In this document: piece after piece, positions 12,360 to 23,040 of the stretch
How positions within the stretch are numbered: position 1 is the stretch's first letter
How the letters are laid out: each line of letters begins with the position of its first letter
Assembly (NCBI RefSeq): GCF_000143415.4
Contig: NW_003314311.1
Span: forward strand, 834,314 to 898,313
Length of the DNA: 64,000 nt
From: Selaginella moellendorffii
Taxonomy: Eukaryota; Streptophyta; Lycopodiopsida; Selaginellales; Selaginellaceae
Reading direction: 5' to 3'
The notes under the pieces: model-generated
Told to the model about the DNA's origin: nothing
The model's input: the letters and a program-made list of their open reading frames with translations, nothing else
Databases searched by the model: none
Made by a program: the position numbers and the translations under genes

Positions 12360-13400
12360 ATTCAAGCTTGAATTTTATTTTATTTTCTGATATAAAATAA
12401 GAATTATTTTTCTATAAAATTATTATATAGAATTTGCCATGATAAAATAGCTTTCTATACATGTAGATCCATAAGAATCTAAAGCTCCCATAAAACCACT
12501 AACAAAGTTGCTGACAACTATGACTGAATAAAACCCAAAGCCATAGAAAACAATTTATCAGTAATATATTTAAAGAAACCTTTAAATACCCTATTATTTT
12601 ATTTATAATAACCTTTTGTTTTTATTTTTATGGACCTAAAAGTCATTTTCCTTTAAAATATATAAATTTCTAGAGAAATTAAAAATCTCTTCCTTCAAAT
12701 AATAAAGAAAAAAACAATTTATATCTTATTATAAAACATAGGTATTTGTAATTTTTTAAACCAAGATCTACATAAAAAATTAATAATTTTCTGCACATTG
12801 TATGTAGCAACTCTTGGTATGTTTATAATTTATAAACACAAGATTAATATTAGTACATATCAACCATTAGATGGTAGAATAAACTAAAATGAGGTGGAAA
12901 GGACAGCTTGTCAATGGCTGCTCAAGCAGGTGGTGTAACTGTCAAGGCACCTGGGAATCTCGTTAGGAAGTATTTAAGAAAGTTTATAAATTATTAATAC
13001 AAAATCAATCTAAATAAATAACAATCGTTAAATTAGAATGTCCTAGAATATCCAAGCATATTCTAGGTATCCACTACTTGTTTGCTTAAAGCATATCAGT
13101 AAATAAATAAATGTGGAGAAAACAGCTTTATTACTTTTATTTATTTGAGCGAAAGCATTCACAGGATACTCGAAAGTTGACATTCTTCTTCTAGCTTGTG
13201 TTGAGAATAAAAGGGATCGTCAAACAAACAAAACGTTCTCCATCACCTTTAAAGCCTTTGTCACCGCGCCACTAAGTAATGTCTAGAAACGACCCTTCGA
13301 CCAAAATAACGCGAATACGTACTATCTATCACGACAGCCGAAAGGCACGCCCTCTCAAGTGTACGTTACATGCCACCGTTTTCGTAGTCATTTGATTTGC
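12360..13400. other. AT-rich intergenic DNA
   Basis: No open frame of note, no recognisable element. Composition returns to about gene-island GC near 13300. Confidence 0.6.
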
Positions 13401-14620
13401 TGCCGCAGCATCATTAGAGGTTCTCAAGTCACGCAAACTTCTCATAACAGTCATCACAACTAAGAGCGCGAATCCACGGACCAAAGTCCATCACAGTCGC
13501 ATGATTCCCCTAATAAACAACAAGAACCAAAATGATCGGCATTCTTGGCGATCAAGCTCCGCTCTGTAAGAACTATTTGAAATTCCAACGTTATAAGCCG
13601 CGATATATATTCTATCACAACACTGCACGGACAATGGAGACGCATACTCCTGTTCGATTCATCAATACAAGATATGCTTCTCGTATTTTTATAGCCCATG
13701 TGGACGTATTCAAATAGTCGTGTCCTTCCCCAACACGGCCGTACGGAGCCCAGCTTACCAACATACGCACGCAAACGCTGCGAAAGAATATAAAGCTTTT
13801 TATCTACTTACAGGATGCCGACGTACCGTGGTATCATAAGAGTACTGCGCGTCGTGGTCCACACCGGGGATCTTGGTTTAGATTGGTACCTTTAACAAGG
13901 ACACGCCCATCCCTTTCTCTCCATTTTTTTTGGCTCCATCTTTCTCTATCAGTGTTGGCAAGCTTTGGTTTTCTTTTTTCCAATCCAACCAAGGAATGAT
14001 GCCTGGCCTGCGAGTAGCACAGTGAGTTTGTTAAGCAGCTAGCAGGCACCAGGCAAATATCAAGGGAATAGATTTTCTATCGCTCCCTGTTTGTCACGTT
14101 TGGATTCCAACGGACAACGAATAAAACAGCTAAAGACACACACTTAAAGGCTAATCACAAAAGCATGAGAGAAAAAACGAGGGAATTAGGAGAAAAACTC
14201 GCGAGGAAGAAAATTCGTATCGATCTAGGAACGCTAGGTAGAGGACTGGATGGATGGTTACTGCTAATCTTATAATCTATCTCCACTGACGAGCGCACAA
14301 ACTGGTGAGCGCAAGGTCCAAATGGAAAGGAACAAACAACAAACACTCTCTCTACAGCAAAGCAAAAAACTCTCTGTTCTAGGTAGATACCTGCGTTAAT
14401 TAAATAATCAATGGATTCAAGGTACCTGAAAGAACCAAGTTCCTCGACAAAGGACCAGGCGATGTATGATCAGCCTTTGATCAACTGAGATCACGATCAT
14501 GTGTCGCTTATAATCCCTGCGACACATAACAGTGTGAAGAATCTCCTGACGATCTTGAAGAGCTTGGCTCTAAAAGAGATCTAGCACTTAAAAGAAACTG
14601 CGGCGCCCTGCAAAGACGTG
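13400..14620. other. moderate-GC intergenic region downstream of the CLE gene
   Basis: Composition is like the gene islands, but the open frames here (for example 13460-13774 minus and 13532-13717 plus) show no known domain and overlap one another on both strands. It probably contains the 3' UTR of the CLE gene and non-coding sequence. Nothing further can be supported. Confidence 0.5.
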
Positions 14621-14645
14621 AGAGAGAGAGAGAGAGAGAGAGAGA
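14620..14645 (+). repeat. (GA)n microsatellite
   Basis: About 13 uninterrupted GA dinucleotides. It lies about 290 bases 3' of the CLE stop codon, on the transcript's CT strand if the 3' UTR reaches it. Confidence 0.9.
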
Positions 14646-14937
14646 AAAGAAAGAAACTTGCTTGGGGAAAATTTCGGTGCCATTGATGAGCAACAGCGTC
14701 TCCAAAAGGACACAGATATTATTAACACACCGTGGCTGCCTGCGCGACAGTTCGAATTAACTTCCCCCTCAAGGACGAGCAGCGAATTCCCAAGGACAAG
14801 CCAAAGATTTTTCCTGATCACACCCATGGAGAGCAGCGTCTCATTCTGTCCAAAACTGATCACTCGTGGCGAGAGAGAAAGGCTGCAGCTACTCGAGGGA
14901 GATGAGATCCCCAGAAGGAAGAGAAGAAGAGAACGCC

Positions 14938-15300
14938 TCAATTGTGGACTCTGATCCGATGATGCAGAGGATCCGGGCCGGAGGGCACTAGTCGGTCGGA
15001 GGCCGCGAAGGAATCGTGAGGCACCGAGGCTTGCATGCTGCGGCAATTGCCCGCAGGGCAGCCCAAGTGGAAGGGCGTTGAGAAGCTCGCAGATATCGAT
15101 TCCCGGAGTAGAAATCTTCTGTTGCCGCTGCCGATGATCTGCCAGGAGCGATATATCTGTGAGCAGAGAGGAAAAGAAAAAGGACTTTGCTCGAGCTTTA
15201 CCGGATTTTGAACTCCCCCGCGCGATGTCGACTCAATGCAGATCACTAGAAGAAGCAGAAGCGCGAGCACTGCCGTGGAGCGCACGAGGACAAGCGCCAT
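14938..15300 (-). CDS. CLE (CLAVATA3/ESR-related) peptide precursor
   Basis: A 120-residue precursor of a secreted plant signalling peptide. Residues 1-26 form a hydrophobic signal peptide (VLALLLLLVICIES). The variable middle is Ser/Arg-rich. Near the C-terminus (14959-14994) lies RLVPSGPDPLHH, which has every hallmark of the R-type CLE dodecapeptide: Arg1, Pro4, Gly6, Pro7, Pro9, Leu10, His11 and His12. Six residues (RIRVHN) follow and would be trimmed. In the family the mature peptide is hydroxylated and arabinosylated on prolines and binds leucine-rich-repeat receptor kinases (CLV1/BAM type) to control meristem or vascular cell fate. Position 15157-15201 could be a 45-nt in-frame intron (see findings). 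The start codon is the first ATG after the telo-box promoter region. A 5' fragment of a paralogue lies at 22475-22710. Confidence 0.9.
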   Translation of the reverse strand: MALVLVRSTAVLALLLLLVICIESTSRGGVQNPVKLEQSPFSFPLCSQIYRSWQIIGSGNRRFLLRESISASFSTPFHLGCPAGNCRSMQASVPHDSFAASDRLVPSGPDPLHHRIRVHN

Positions 15301-15363
15301 TGCGCTGGGATCGATCGATCGCTCCTCCTTTCTTTCTCTCTGGAAGAGGGGAGTACATTAGAG

Positions 15364-15372
15364 TTAGGGTTT
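15364..15372 (-). promoter_or_regulatory. telo-box (AAACCCTAA) in CLE promoter
   Basis: The minus strand reads AAACCCTAA about 65 bases upstream of the CLE start codon. Telo-boxes are common in plant promoters of genes active in dividing cells, which fits a meristem peptide. The sequence around it is also conserved in the duplicated 5' fragment near 22660 although the motif there is altered. Confidence 0.45.
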
Positions 15373-15589
15373 AAACCCAGTTTATCGTTAAAACCCTGCC
15401 GGAATCGAACGGTCTCAGATCGAAGCGTATTATAGATTTTTGCTGATCAATTTCGCTGCAAGATTGTTGCTGGAGACTAAAGAATAAAGCCATTAATCCT
15501 CATTAAATTTGCAAGGTCAATTATAAATAGATGAAGCTGTTTAGGTTTTTCCCTGTTGAGATCGATCGCTCCTCCCTTTCGTTCTGCAT

Positions 15590-15752
15590 CGGAGAGGGGT
15601 CGAGGGGAGAAATTCTCATCTCTCGAGGATTCACGGAGGGATTGGAGCAAATCCTTGTCCAGCGCTGGATGCAGCTGCCCGGTTCCCATGAAGGTATAGA
15701 GGCGATCCTTGACGACAGCGGGTGTGATTGTATGAAATTGGACCATCTCTCA
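15590..15752 (-). pseudogene. class III peroxidase C-terminal fragment
   Basis: Minus-strand translation reads FHTITPAVVKDRLYTFMGTG followed by QLHPALDKDLLQSLRES. This matches the conserved run of plant secretory (class III) haem peroxidases from the proximal-histidine motif (HTI) through DRLYNF, GTG, DPALD and LQSLR. Conserved cysteines on both sides are missing or replaced and the reading continues into unrelated sequence, so it is a broken remnant. It lies next to, and on the opposite strand from, a peroxidase N-terminal fragment. Confidence 0.7.
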
Positions 15753-15762
15753 TTCCTTGGTC

Positions 15763-16195
15763 CGTTACGACGATGGTCACAAGAGCTATGGATCGAGCAG
15801 TCTTGCTCATGGCAGTGATTGATTGGAGACTGGAAGACACCTCACTCTGAATTTCTACCAGGATTCCAATCTCGAGACCACAGTGCGCAAGACTGCAAAT
15901 AAGTTCGCCCAGGATGAGCCCAATCGCAGCTTCACTCCTTCACCTACATTTTCACGACTTCTTTGTCATGGTAAGGTTTGAAGGGCCTTGAGTTGATCGA
16001 AAAGATGGAATAACAACTTCTTTTGCATGGTTGTAATGCTTTGATCCTCCTAGAAGACATTCTTCCCAGGCTGGGCGAGAAGAGTGCTCCTCCGAACTCA
16101 AACTTCTTTTGAGCTTACAGAGTCATTGACAAAGTGAAGTTCCAAGTGGAACAAATTTGCAAAGGTGTTGTGGAGGCACTAAAACGAGTGAGCAT
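15763..16195 (+). pseudogene. class III peroxidase N-terminal fragment
   Basis: The plus strand encodes, in shifting frames, the start of a class III peroxidase. It shows a signal-peptide-like segment (MDRAVLLMAVI), then LTLNFYQDSNLETTVRKTAN, then LHLHFHDFFV (the distal HFHDCFV motif with Cys changed to Phe), then CNALILLEDI after a probable intron with GTAAGG donor at about 15970, then GEKSAPPNSN, a TGA stop, and YRVIDKVKFQVEQICKGVV. At least two frameshifts, one stop and the lost catalytic-loop Cys show it is a pseudogene. Confidence 0.75.
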
Positions 16196-16219
16196 GGAAA
16201 AACCATTGCTGCCTCTTTT

Positions 16220-16384
16220 TTTATTTCAGCTCCCACACTTAATACAAGGGTTTTCCACCCTGCACGATGACAGCCCTAGGATTATTTCTAATCCCCCATT
16301 AATTAATCACATATAGTCTAAAACAAAGAGAAACCCATGATCTTGATTTTGTCTCAATCATGAGCACACTCTAGCCCCTTGACA
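16220..16384 (-). repeat. inverted copy of LTR-like repeat A
   Basis: On the minus strand this begins tgtcaaggggctagagtgtg and continues with segments shared with the two plus-strand copies at 18431-18815 and 19077-19433 (ctttgttttagacta, gattaattaatgggggatta). It is truncated to its first 165 bases. It directly follows the peroxidase pseudogene. Confidence 0.75.
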
Positions 16385-16399
16385 AGTGTCATCTCCTTT

Positions 16400-18425
16400 A
16401 ATAATATAAATAGAATAAATGAAACACATGTCCTAAAGCAAAAGCTTGAGCAACTTAGTTCCCTTCTAGAAAAAATCTCTCATCTTTCTAGTGAGAGCTA
16501 TCAGAGAAAAAAAATGCTTTGATGTTTCCATGTTTTTTTGTTCATTTTTTATACAAGCTTCTATGGCAGCCAGAGCCAAGATATCTACACTGTAGGGATT
16601 TGAGCTGAGCACTAACATTTGAGCTTAGGAGTAGTGAAGATTTGAGTTGTACTAACTTCACTTATTGAACTTGTCACTTAAGCCATGTGATGTGAAATAT
16701 TTGATATATCAGCCTAGGGATGCTTCTTTGATCTTTCACCGGCATAGACAGTCACTCTGTAATTATTAGTGGTGGCCTCATGACATGAAATAAGCATGTG
16801 TGTCATCTAGCCTTATAGTACATTACAGATGTGATATGGGATTTCCAAACACCCTCACTCATATATTTGAGACACTAAAAGAAACACACTTCTTATTCAA
16901 AAAGAAATTTTAAAAAACCCACATCACAAGAAAAAATGTGATGCTATCTACTTTAAATCACACTTCAAAAATGGCTAATAAATGTAAAATCTCCAAGAGG
17001 AGGTGTGAAGTTTGGCCTAACCTTTGTTATTTGATTTAACCTTTGTTCCTATAGCTTCCTAGCTTTAAGATTCTTAAAATTTTGATATATACTTAGTCAT
17101 GCCACTTTATATGCCTTAATCCACATGGCGAAATTCTTGTCCTCAGGAGCCTTTTCTAGGAAGTTCAAATTTTAAAACTTACAAAAGGGAAGAGTGATAA
17201 CCTTTCACTTTATTATTAAATCTATTGCATTATGGTTTAATAATCTATTATGTATTATGTCGTCTGCCAAATGTAAATTTTAACATATGGTATAATTCCC
17301 TTAGCTAATTAATTGAGTCAAATCTAAAACCAACTCTAAGAAGTCACCCAACCCAATATTATTCAAACCTAAGAATGTTAAATTTAAAATATCCCAATAC
17401 CTTTAACTATTTTATTCATTAACCCTTTCCCTCCTATATTTAAACTTTATAGATTATCTTTTAAATTGTTATCTTTGGTTATTTACACTAAAGTCTTAAG
17501 AGAGGTGCAGAGGTATAAAGCTTCTATGGTCTTAACCCCATATATGGACTTTAACCAGGTGAAAAAAAGTGTGCACTCCTTTATTTCTATATTTGAACTC
17601 TAATAAATCATATTTTAAATCATTCTCTTTAGTTGTTTATAACTTTTTATAAGGAAGTAATGCAAGTATTTAAGAGAGTAAATGAAAAACCCATATATGC
17701 TTTAATATCCATGTGATAATGACAAAAGTTTTTATGCTCATATGGCATAACTTCATTAACTATCTTGAGCTTTCATAAGATTGTTTTGACAATCATGTAG
17801 AATCTCATTTAATTCTACTATCAAATTTTTAGCATTGATATCCATATTTACAAAATCTACCTAATGAATACAAACATCAATTAGTATTCAAAGATGTTGT
17901 CTATATATAACAAAAAAAATTGTGTTATAGTAGTGTTATTATTATATTAAACTCTGCCAAAGACATAAATAAATCCCACTTTCTTAGCTTCTCACCAATA
18001 CTAGTACATAATATGTTTTCTATTAACATTTTTATTTGCCCATCCATTTGAGGATGATTAATACAACACTACTAAATTTTAGAATAACACCCAAACCATA
18101 AGGTCTTTATAGGTACTATTACTACTAAGAAGTTAGATATTGTTAGTGATCATCATACAAAATTCATAAATAAATTTTAGAAGGATTTCTTCTACAGTCT
18201 TGAATGAGTCAGAGCTCCTCCCTACCAATCCTATAAAAGCTAAACTTTGCACTTTTTTAACCTCAAACAATTTGAGATGAATTTATCTCTTGGGTTCTTC
18301 CAAAGAATAGTAAGAATCCTTTATGTCTATATCCAATAGAATGTCTTTAAAGTCATCTTAGAAAGATTAGTTACCACCACTTTACTACCTAATCTTTAGC
18401 TTGTGCCAAATGTGATCTTTCCATG
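16400..18425. other. AT-rich intergenic DNA with diverged dispersed repeats
   Basis: No gene supported. The segment 17330-17560 shares degenerate similarity (attcaaacctaagaa, tatcccaatacc, ttccctcctatatttaaac) with 46070-46280 on the same strand and with the reverse complement of 25670-26330. It is therefore a member of a dispersed, probably LTR-derived repeat family. Confidence 0.5.
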
Positions 18426-18430
18426 GAATC

Positions 18431-18815
18431 TGTCAAGGGGCTAGAGTATGCCCACAACTGAGAAAAAGTCAAGATCATGGATTTCCCTTTGTTTTAGACT
18501 AAATATGATTAATTAGTGGGGGTTTAGCATTAATTCTAGGGTTGTGACCCTTGGAGTAATTTTCCATCATGAGAAATGGAGACTATTGTATCAAGTGTGA
18601 GATAAAATAAAAAATTTTGGCGGGAAGCAAAGAGCAAATAGGTCGTGTGATGAAAAGCAATAATAGCACTGCTGAGGGGGCTGGTGCTAAGAAGAACAAA
18701 ACATTAAATGGCTGTAGTGACAATTAACACTAGAGTGTAAGGAAACTCAAGTTTCTAGGTAGTAATGGTTTTTCTATGCTCACTCATCTTAGTATTCGTG
18801 GAGTTTCCCTCCACA
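18431..18815 (+). repeat. LTR-like repeat A, copy 1
   Basis: A 385-bp segment starting TGTCAAGGGG and ending TCCACA, so with the TG...CA ends typical of LTRs. It is repeated in direct orientation at 19077-19433 and inverted at 16220-16384. No retrotransposon coding sequence lies between the two direct copies (262 bp apart), so these are solo-LTR-like remnants or a deletion derivative. Confidence 0.65.
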
Positions 18816-19076
18816 TTTCTAGTGCACTACTTGGAAATGAACAGTGTGCATAGAGAGTAGGAGAAGAATAAGTGTCAAACCTTCCCCAAGATTTTGTTCT
18901 GGTGTGGAAGATATTAAATAATGAGAAGAGAGGAAACACTGAAGAGAAAATCAGACTACTCCTACATAAAGTTAGCAAAAAGAAAAAGGAGGCATAAATC
19001 TTAAAACACCAAGTTTATTCAAGAGGTTTTGAAGTATGAGATGCTCTTGGATAGAGCATATACATTGCCAGGATGA

Positions 19077-19433
19077 TGTCAAGGGGCTAAAGTGTGCCCA
19101 CAACCGAGATAAAGTCAAAATCATGGATTTCCCTTTGTTTTTGACTAAGTGTAATTAATTAGTGGGTGATTAGCAATAATCTTAGGGTGGAGCAGTTTTC
19201 ATGAGGGATAGAAACCATTGTATCAAGTGTGTGAGATAAAATACCAAAAAGGGCTTTAGCAAGAAATAAAGAGTAAATGGGTGGTGTGATGGAAAGCAAT
19301 GACAGTACTAAGGATGAACCTTAAAACAACCATAATGACAATTAGTATCAGAGTGTAAGAAAGCTCAAGTCTTTAGGCAGAAATGGTTTTCTTATACTCA
19401 CTCCTTTTAGTGTTTGTGGAGTTTCCTTCCACA
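19077..19433 (+). repeat. LTR-like repeat A, copy 2
   Basis: Direct repeat of 18431-18815 with many substitutions and small indels. It begins TGTCAAGGGGCTAAAG and ends CTTCCACA. Shared internal landmarks include atggatttccctttgttt, attgtatcaagtgtg and tggagtttcc. Confidence 0.65.
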
Positions 19434-19439
19434 TAATCT

Positions 19440-20329
19440 CTCACTTAGGGAAAATTCACCCCTCCTTTTTCAGATTTTAAGCTTGCCCTACTTGCTTACA
19501 CCACCCTTTTTTAGGCATATTTTTCCTTAGCACTCACTAGAGATGGTTATTTTTCCTTAGGAGCACTCCACTTTAGCAATATCAACTTATCTCCACTTAT
19601 AAGGTTTTGTAAAAAATTCACCCAGTATTGAATATCAAATTTGCTAATGACCATTTTTGTACATTTAACTCTTTAAGAAGATGCTGCAATAGTATTGAGG
19701 TAAAGAAACTCACATTCCAGAAATTAATTCTCTCTCTATATACATGAATCATCACACAATTCCTCTAATACCAAAAATGCAAACTGATTTACTTATCATT
19801 CAAACTATGTGGTGTGGAATACCCAACATGTCAGGCTGACAATGCTTCCTTGATTTCTTACTAACATAGTCTAATTACTCTTTCCTTGCTAATGGCAGCC
19901 TCATAACATGAAATAAGCATGTTTACTTAACCCAACATCAGAACACATTGTAGTAGCTTGCATCCACAAAAGAACCCACATCCACAGAATGAATATAAGC
20001 ACATTTGCATCTAAGCCATACTCAATATGCTCATAAACAACAAAATAAACACTCATTTCAAGCAATGTTGGTAAATATAAATCTTTATAGGATGCGGTGG
20101 GGTATAACTCTCACTCCCCATTGCTTCCCACTCTTATCCTCCATCTTTGAGATTTTTGGGATCTTTGAATTTTTTACACATCTATTGTAGCTTATATTCA
20201 TATCTCACCCTATCTACTATGTTTTTCAATTGTTCATGAGTTTATATAGTACAAGCTAGAGGAAATTTAAAAGTTTCAAACTATTTTTAAATATTATATT
20301 TATAAATGGAAATGCATATACAAACACAC

Positions 20330-20375
<46 letters not shown>

Positions 20376-21180
20376 CCAACACAGTAAACTATTATATATT
20401 AAAATTTCAATTCACTTTTATAGAGTATTTGAAAAAGATGTTAATTTGCAAGTTGGTAATATAACTTATATTGGATTATTAATTGAATATGTATTTATAC
20501 TTAGACCCAAACAAGCTGCTATAAAATGGAAATGTTTGTATACAAGAAGATAAGGTAATTTTGTTGGTCTTTATAAAAGAATTTAGATATAAAAATGGAG
20601 AATTTATCCATATAAAAACGCTCTAAATAAAGTAGTAATACCCACCAAACTTGAGTCAAAACAATAAAAATAATAATAAAAAAACTATCTTGCCAGATAG
20701 TGCTGCCTCAGCTGCATACATGGATACTGCTAGTGGGGTGGATCAGATGCATAACTCTTTTTAAAAAAATGTTTCCTGAGATTACATAATCAATGTTTGT
20801 ATCTGCTTCATCATGGACAATTCCTTTGGAAAAAACTTGTATTTTCAATAATTACCAGCAATTCATTTATTTATATTTATACATGATAATTTCATTAAGA
20901 CTAGCTACGTTTAATATTTATTTTTAGTCGGTTTTCCTTAAATATTCCTTTTAGTATTCCTTAAAAAATGTGGATTACATTCAAAAATTGAAAATAAAAG
21001 TCGACAAAAAAGTTTTATAATTCTTTAGAAAATGTCTGGAGGAGTTAACTTCTAGTCTGCCAAGCTGCCTAATTGACAACCTTTGGAGACGGGAAAAAAC
21101 TATCAAGGTCATTGATCAAGGTTGGCTGCCTGAGAATCAAAGTTTTAGTATAAAGGTACTTGACAAATACAGCCCGTTTG
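19440..21180. other. AT-rich intergenic DNA
   Basis: No supported coding sequence. Contains the TA microsatellite at 20337-20373. The 61-codon open frame at 20005-20190 has no recognisable features. Confidence 0.55.
20337..20373 (+). repeat. (TA)n microsatellite
   Basis: About 18 uninterrupted TA dinucleotides in AT-rich DNA. Confidence 0.95.
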
Positions 21181-21975
21181 GAATCATTGGTTTTTTCTAG
21201 AACTGTGCATTCCACCTTTCAGCCAAGCTATTGATGCCCATCCAGCACTGTTTCTCCGAGGAGAGGTTTCAGGTTGGCCGGTGCATTTGGCCGTCATCAT
21301 TCGAAGCAGATCCCCAGTTGGTCTGCGAAGCATGAAAGAAGAACTTCATCCCCAGAAAAGTGGCCATTAGTCGTAGCTCGATCTGCGAAAATCAAAACTC
21401 AAGACAGTGTTTTCGATGGGATAATACCTGTGTTACGATTTGATGTTCTTTCCAAAACTGCCATTAACTGAGTGTCAAGAGATTCTTGATCACTCTAATA
21501 GTCGCGCATGGGGCCGTGTTGATCCGCGCGGAAGCAGTCTCTAGCGTTTCGCTGTCAGAGAGCGTCCCCTTCTCCTCGCTAGAAATCGTACTGCTGGTGT
21601 GGTTCAGGAACGTAGCCTTACTCCTTCATTTTTAGCACAAGGCTGCCTGGGCTTCGCCTGAATCTCGATGATTCTGAGAGGTGTTATGCAGGAAGAAAAC
21701 TTGAAATTTGATGAGCACAAAAATTTTAATACATTTGTGGCCGCCTGCTTCTCGCTCTCTCGCTCTCTCTCAAGGAGAATCGCCAAAAGAACATTTCATT
21801 CACACACTTACAAGAAACATCTTATTCGATCTCACTAAAGGAAGATGAGACATCCAGAACGAAAAGCAGAAGAAAACCACACAAGCAAACGAATAAAGGA
21901 AGATTACGACTCCCATCAAATTTGGAATTTCAAGAGAGGTTTGAGAGATGCTTTGTTTCGTGTTGACCAGGTAGG
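21180..21975. other. moderate-GC region of unknown content
   Basis: GC rises to gene-island levels and short open frames appear on both strands (21274-21471 plus, 21604-21786 minus). None shows a domain I recognise and no splice-consistent model emerged. It may be another decayed gene fragment attached to the chimeric duplication that follows. Confidence 0.4.
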
Positions 21976-22455
21976 TGGAATTTCAAACTCTCTGCACACT
22001 TGCTCATTGAAAATTACTTACTGACCATGTATTGTCTATGCCCATGTGCAAACTAGTATATCGCTACAATTTTATGCCAATGCCAAACGATGAAATTGAG
22101 GTTGCTTTCGATCCTGCAATGACGACGTGAAATGCTGCTAAGTTCCATCCATGAGAAAAAATAGATTGAAAAGCACTAGAAAGAAATTTTTACTTTCGAG
22201 TTGTGATGATAAAAAGTTGTAGCATCACCTTCGGGACAACTCCACCTAGAAATTTCTTTTAGACCAGCGAACAACACACAGTCACTCCCCTTTCATATGT
22301 CTGATGACTGCAAAAGGCTTTGAGAGGCAATGAGCCGGAAGAAAACGCAGAGTTCGATTATAGAAATGGAGCAATGTTATCTCGATATAATGTGAAAGAA
22401 AAACAAATACTGTGCTCCCAGATCGAATGCCGCCAGCTCGCAAAAGATCGAATAG
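21975..22455 (-). pseudogene. MSH4 5'-region duplicate, copy A (truncated, broken)
   Basis: This is a diverged copy, in the same orientation, of the first part of the MSH4 gene at about 32480-33210. Shared landmarks include gctcattgaaaat, ctacaattt.atgccaa, cctgcaatga/cctacaatga, atccatgagaaaa, agcactagaaag, tcgggaca.ctccacc, aaaaggctttgagag, ccggaagaaaacgc and cagatcgaatgccgcc. Introns are retained, so it arose by DNA duplication. The exon-2 equivalent has a roughly 30-base deletion and point changes that destroy the frame. On its promoter side it abuts a CLE 5' fragment. Confidence 0.8.
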
Positions 22456-22474
22456 ATAAACCCTTTGTTCACTG

Positions 22475-22710
22475 CAGGGCGGAAGGTGTTGAGTATCTAG
22501 TAAATTGCCGCAGTAGAAATCTTTTGTTGCCGCTGTTGATAATCTGGCTAGGAGTAACATATCTGTGAGCAGAGAGAAAAAGAAAGAGGACTTTGCTTGA
22601 GCTTTACTGGACAGATGCCATTTGCCTTGGGATCGATGGATTGGTCGAAGTATAAGAGTTACAGTTTAAACCCAATTTATTGTTAAAACCCTGCAAATCG
22701 AAGCGTCCCC
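22475..22710 (-). pseudogene. CLE gene 5' duplicate (promoter and signal-peptide part only)
   Basis: A copy of 15070-15425, the promoter and first part of the CLE gene. Shared blocks include gtagaaatctt.tgttgccgc, atctgtgagcagagag, ggactttgct.gagcttta, gggatcgat and cgttaaaaccctgc-like sequence. The CLE start codon survives but is followed within five codons by TAA, and the CLE dodecapeptide region is absent. The copy is fused on its 3' side to the MSH4 fragment. Confidence 0.8.
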
Positions 22711-22827
22711 TACACTAAGCTTCGATCTGCCACCAGCAGTGACAAGACAAGGAAGTGATGACGGGTTATAAACCCCAAACTCTTGATATTTCGTCTCAAG
22801 AATTTTTCTTTCCAGGATCTCAACGCA

Positions 22828-23040
22828 ATGGCTTTCTTCGCAGCGTTCGCGCTCTTGCTCCTAGTCATTGACTCGGGGGCTCACCATCTTTTCTTCTGTG
22901 ATAGTCACAGAGCGGCCGCGGCATCCTCTGCTCGGATCAAGTGCTCTAATCCAGGCCTGCGATTTACACCAGATCTTCGGGAGCGGATTGACTCGTTCCT
23001 GTCGATTTCCCAGACCGGTGGATCTAGGGCTAACTTTTGA
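22828..23040 (+). CDS. possible small secreted protein, unrecognised
   Basis: An open frame of 70 codons from the ATG at 22828 (an 85-codon frame starts at 22783). It begins MAFFAAFALLLLVIDSGAHH, a good signal-peptide or anchor segment, and then has two Cys and an Arg/Asp-rich stretch (GLRFTPDLRERIDSFLSIS). It ends where the DNA becomes AT-rich. I do not recognise the family. It could be the first exon of a decayed gene whose remainder (23160-23350, with an open stretch NIIKDCKYSSLEHGGMLIEI) follows. Confidence 0.3.
   Translation: MAFFAAFALLLLVIDSGAHHLFFCDSHRAAAASSARIKCSNPGLRFTPDLRERIDSFLSISQTGGSRANF

Noticed and set aside
14588-15046. 152-codon minus-strand frame overlapping the CLE gene
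   Set aside because: Ser/Leu-rich shadow frame including the GA microsatellite; the overlapping CLE frame has a signal peptide and the diagnostic motif.
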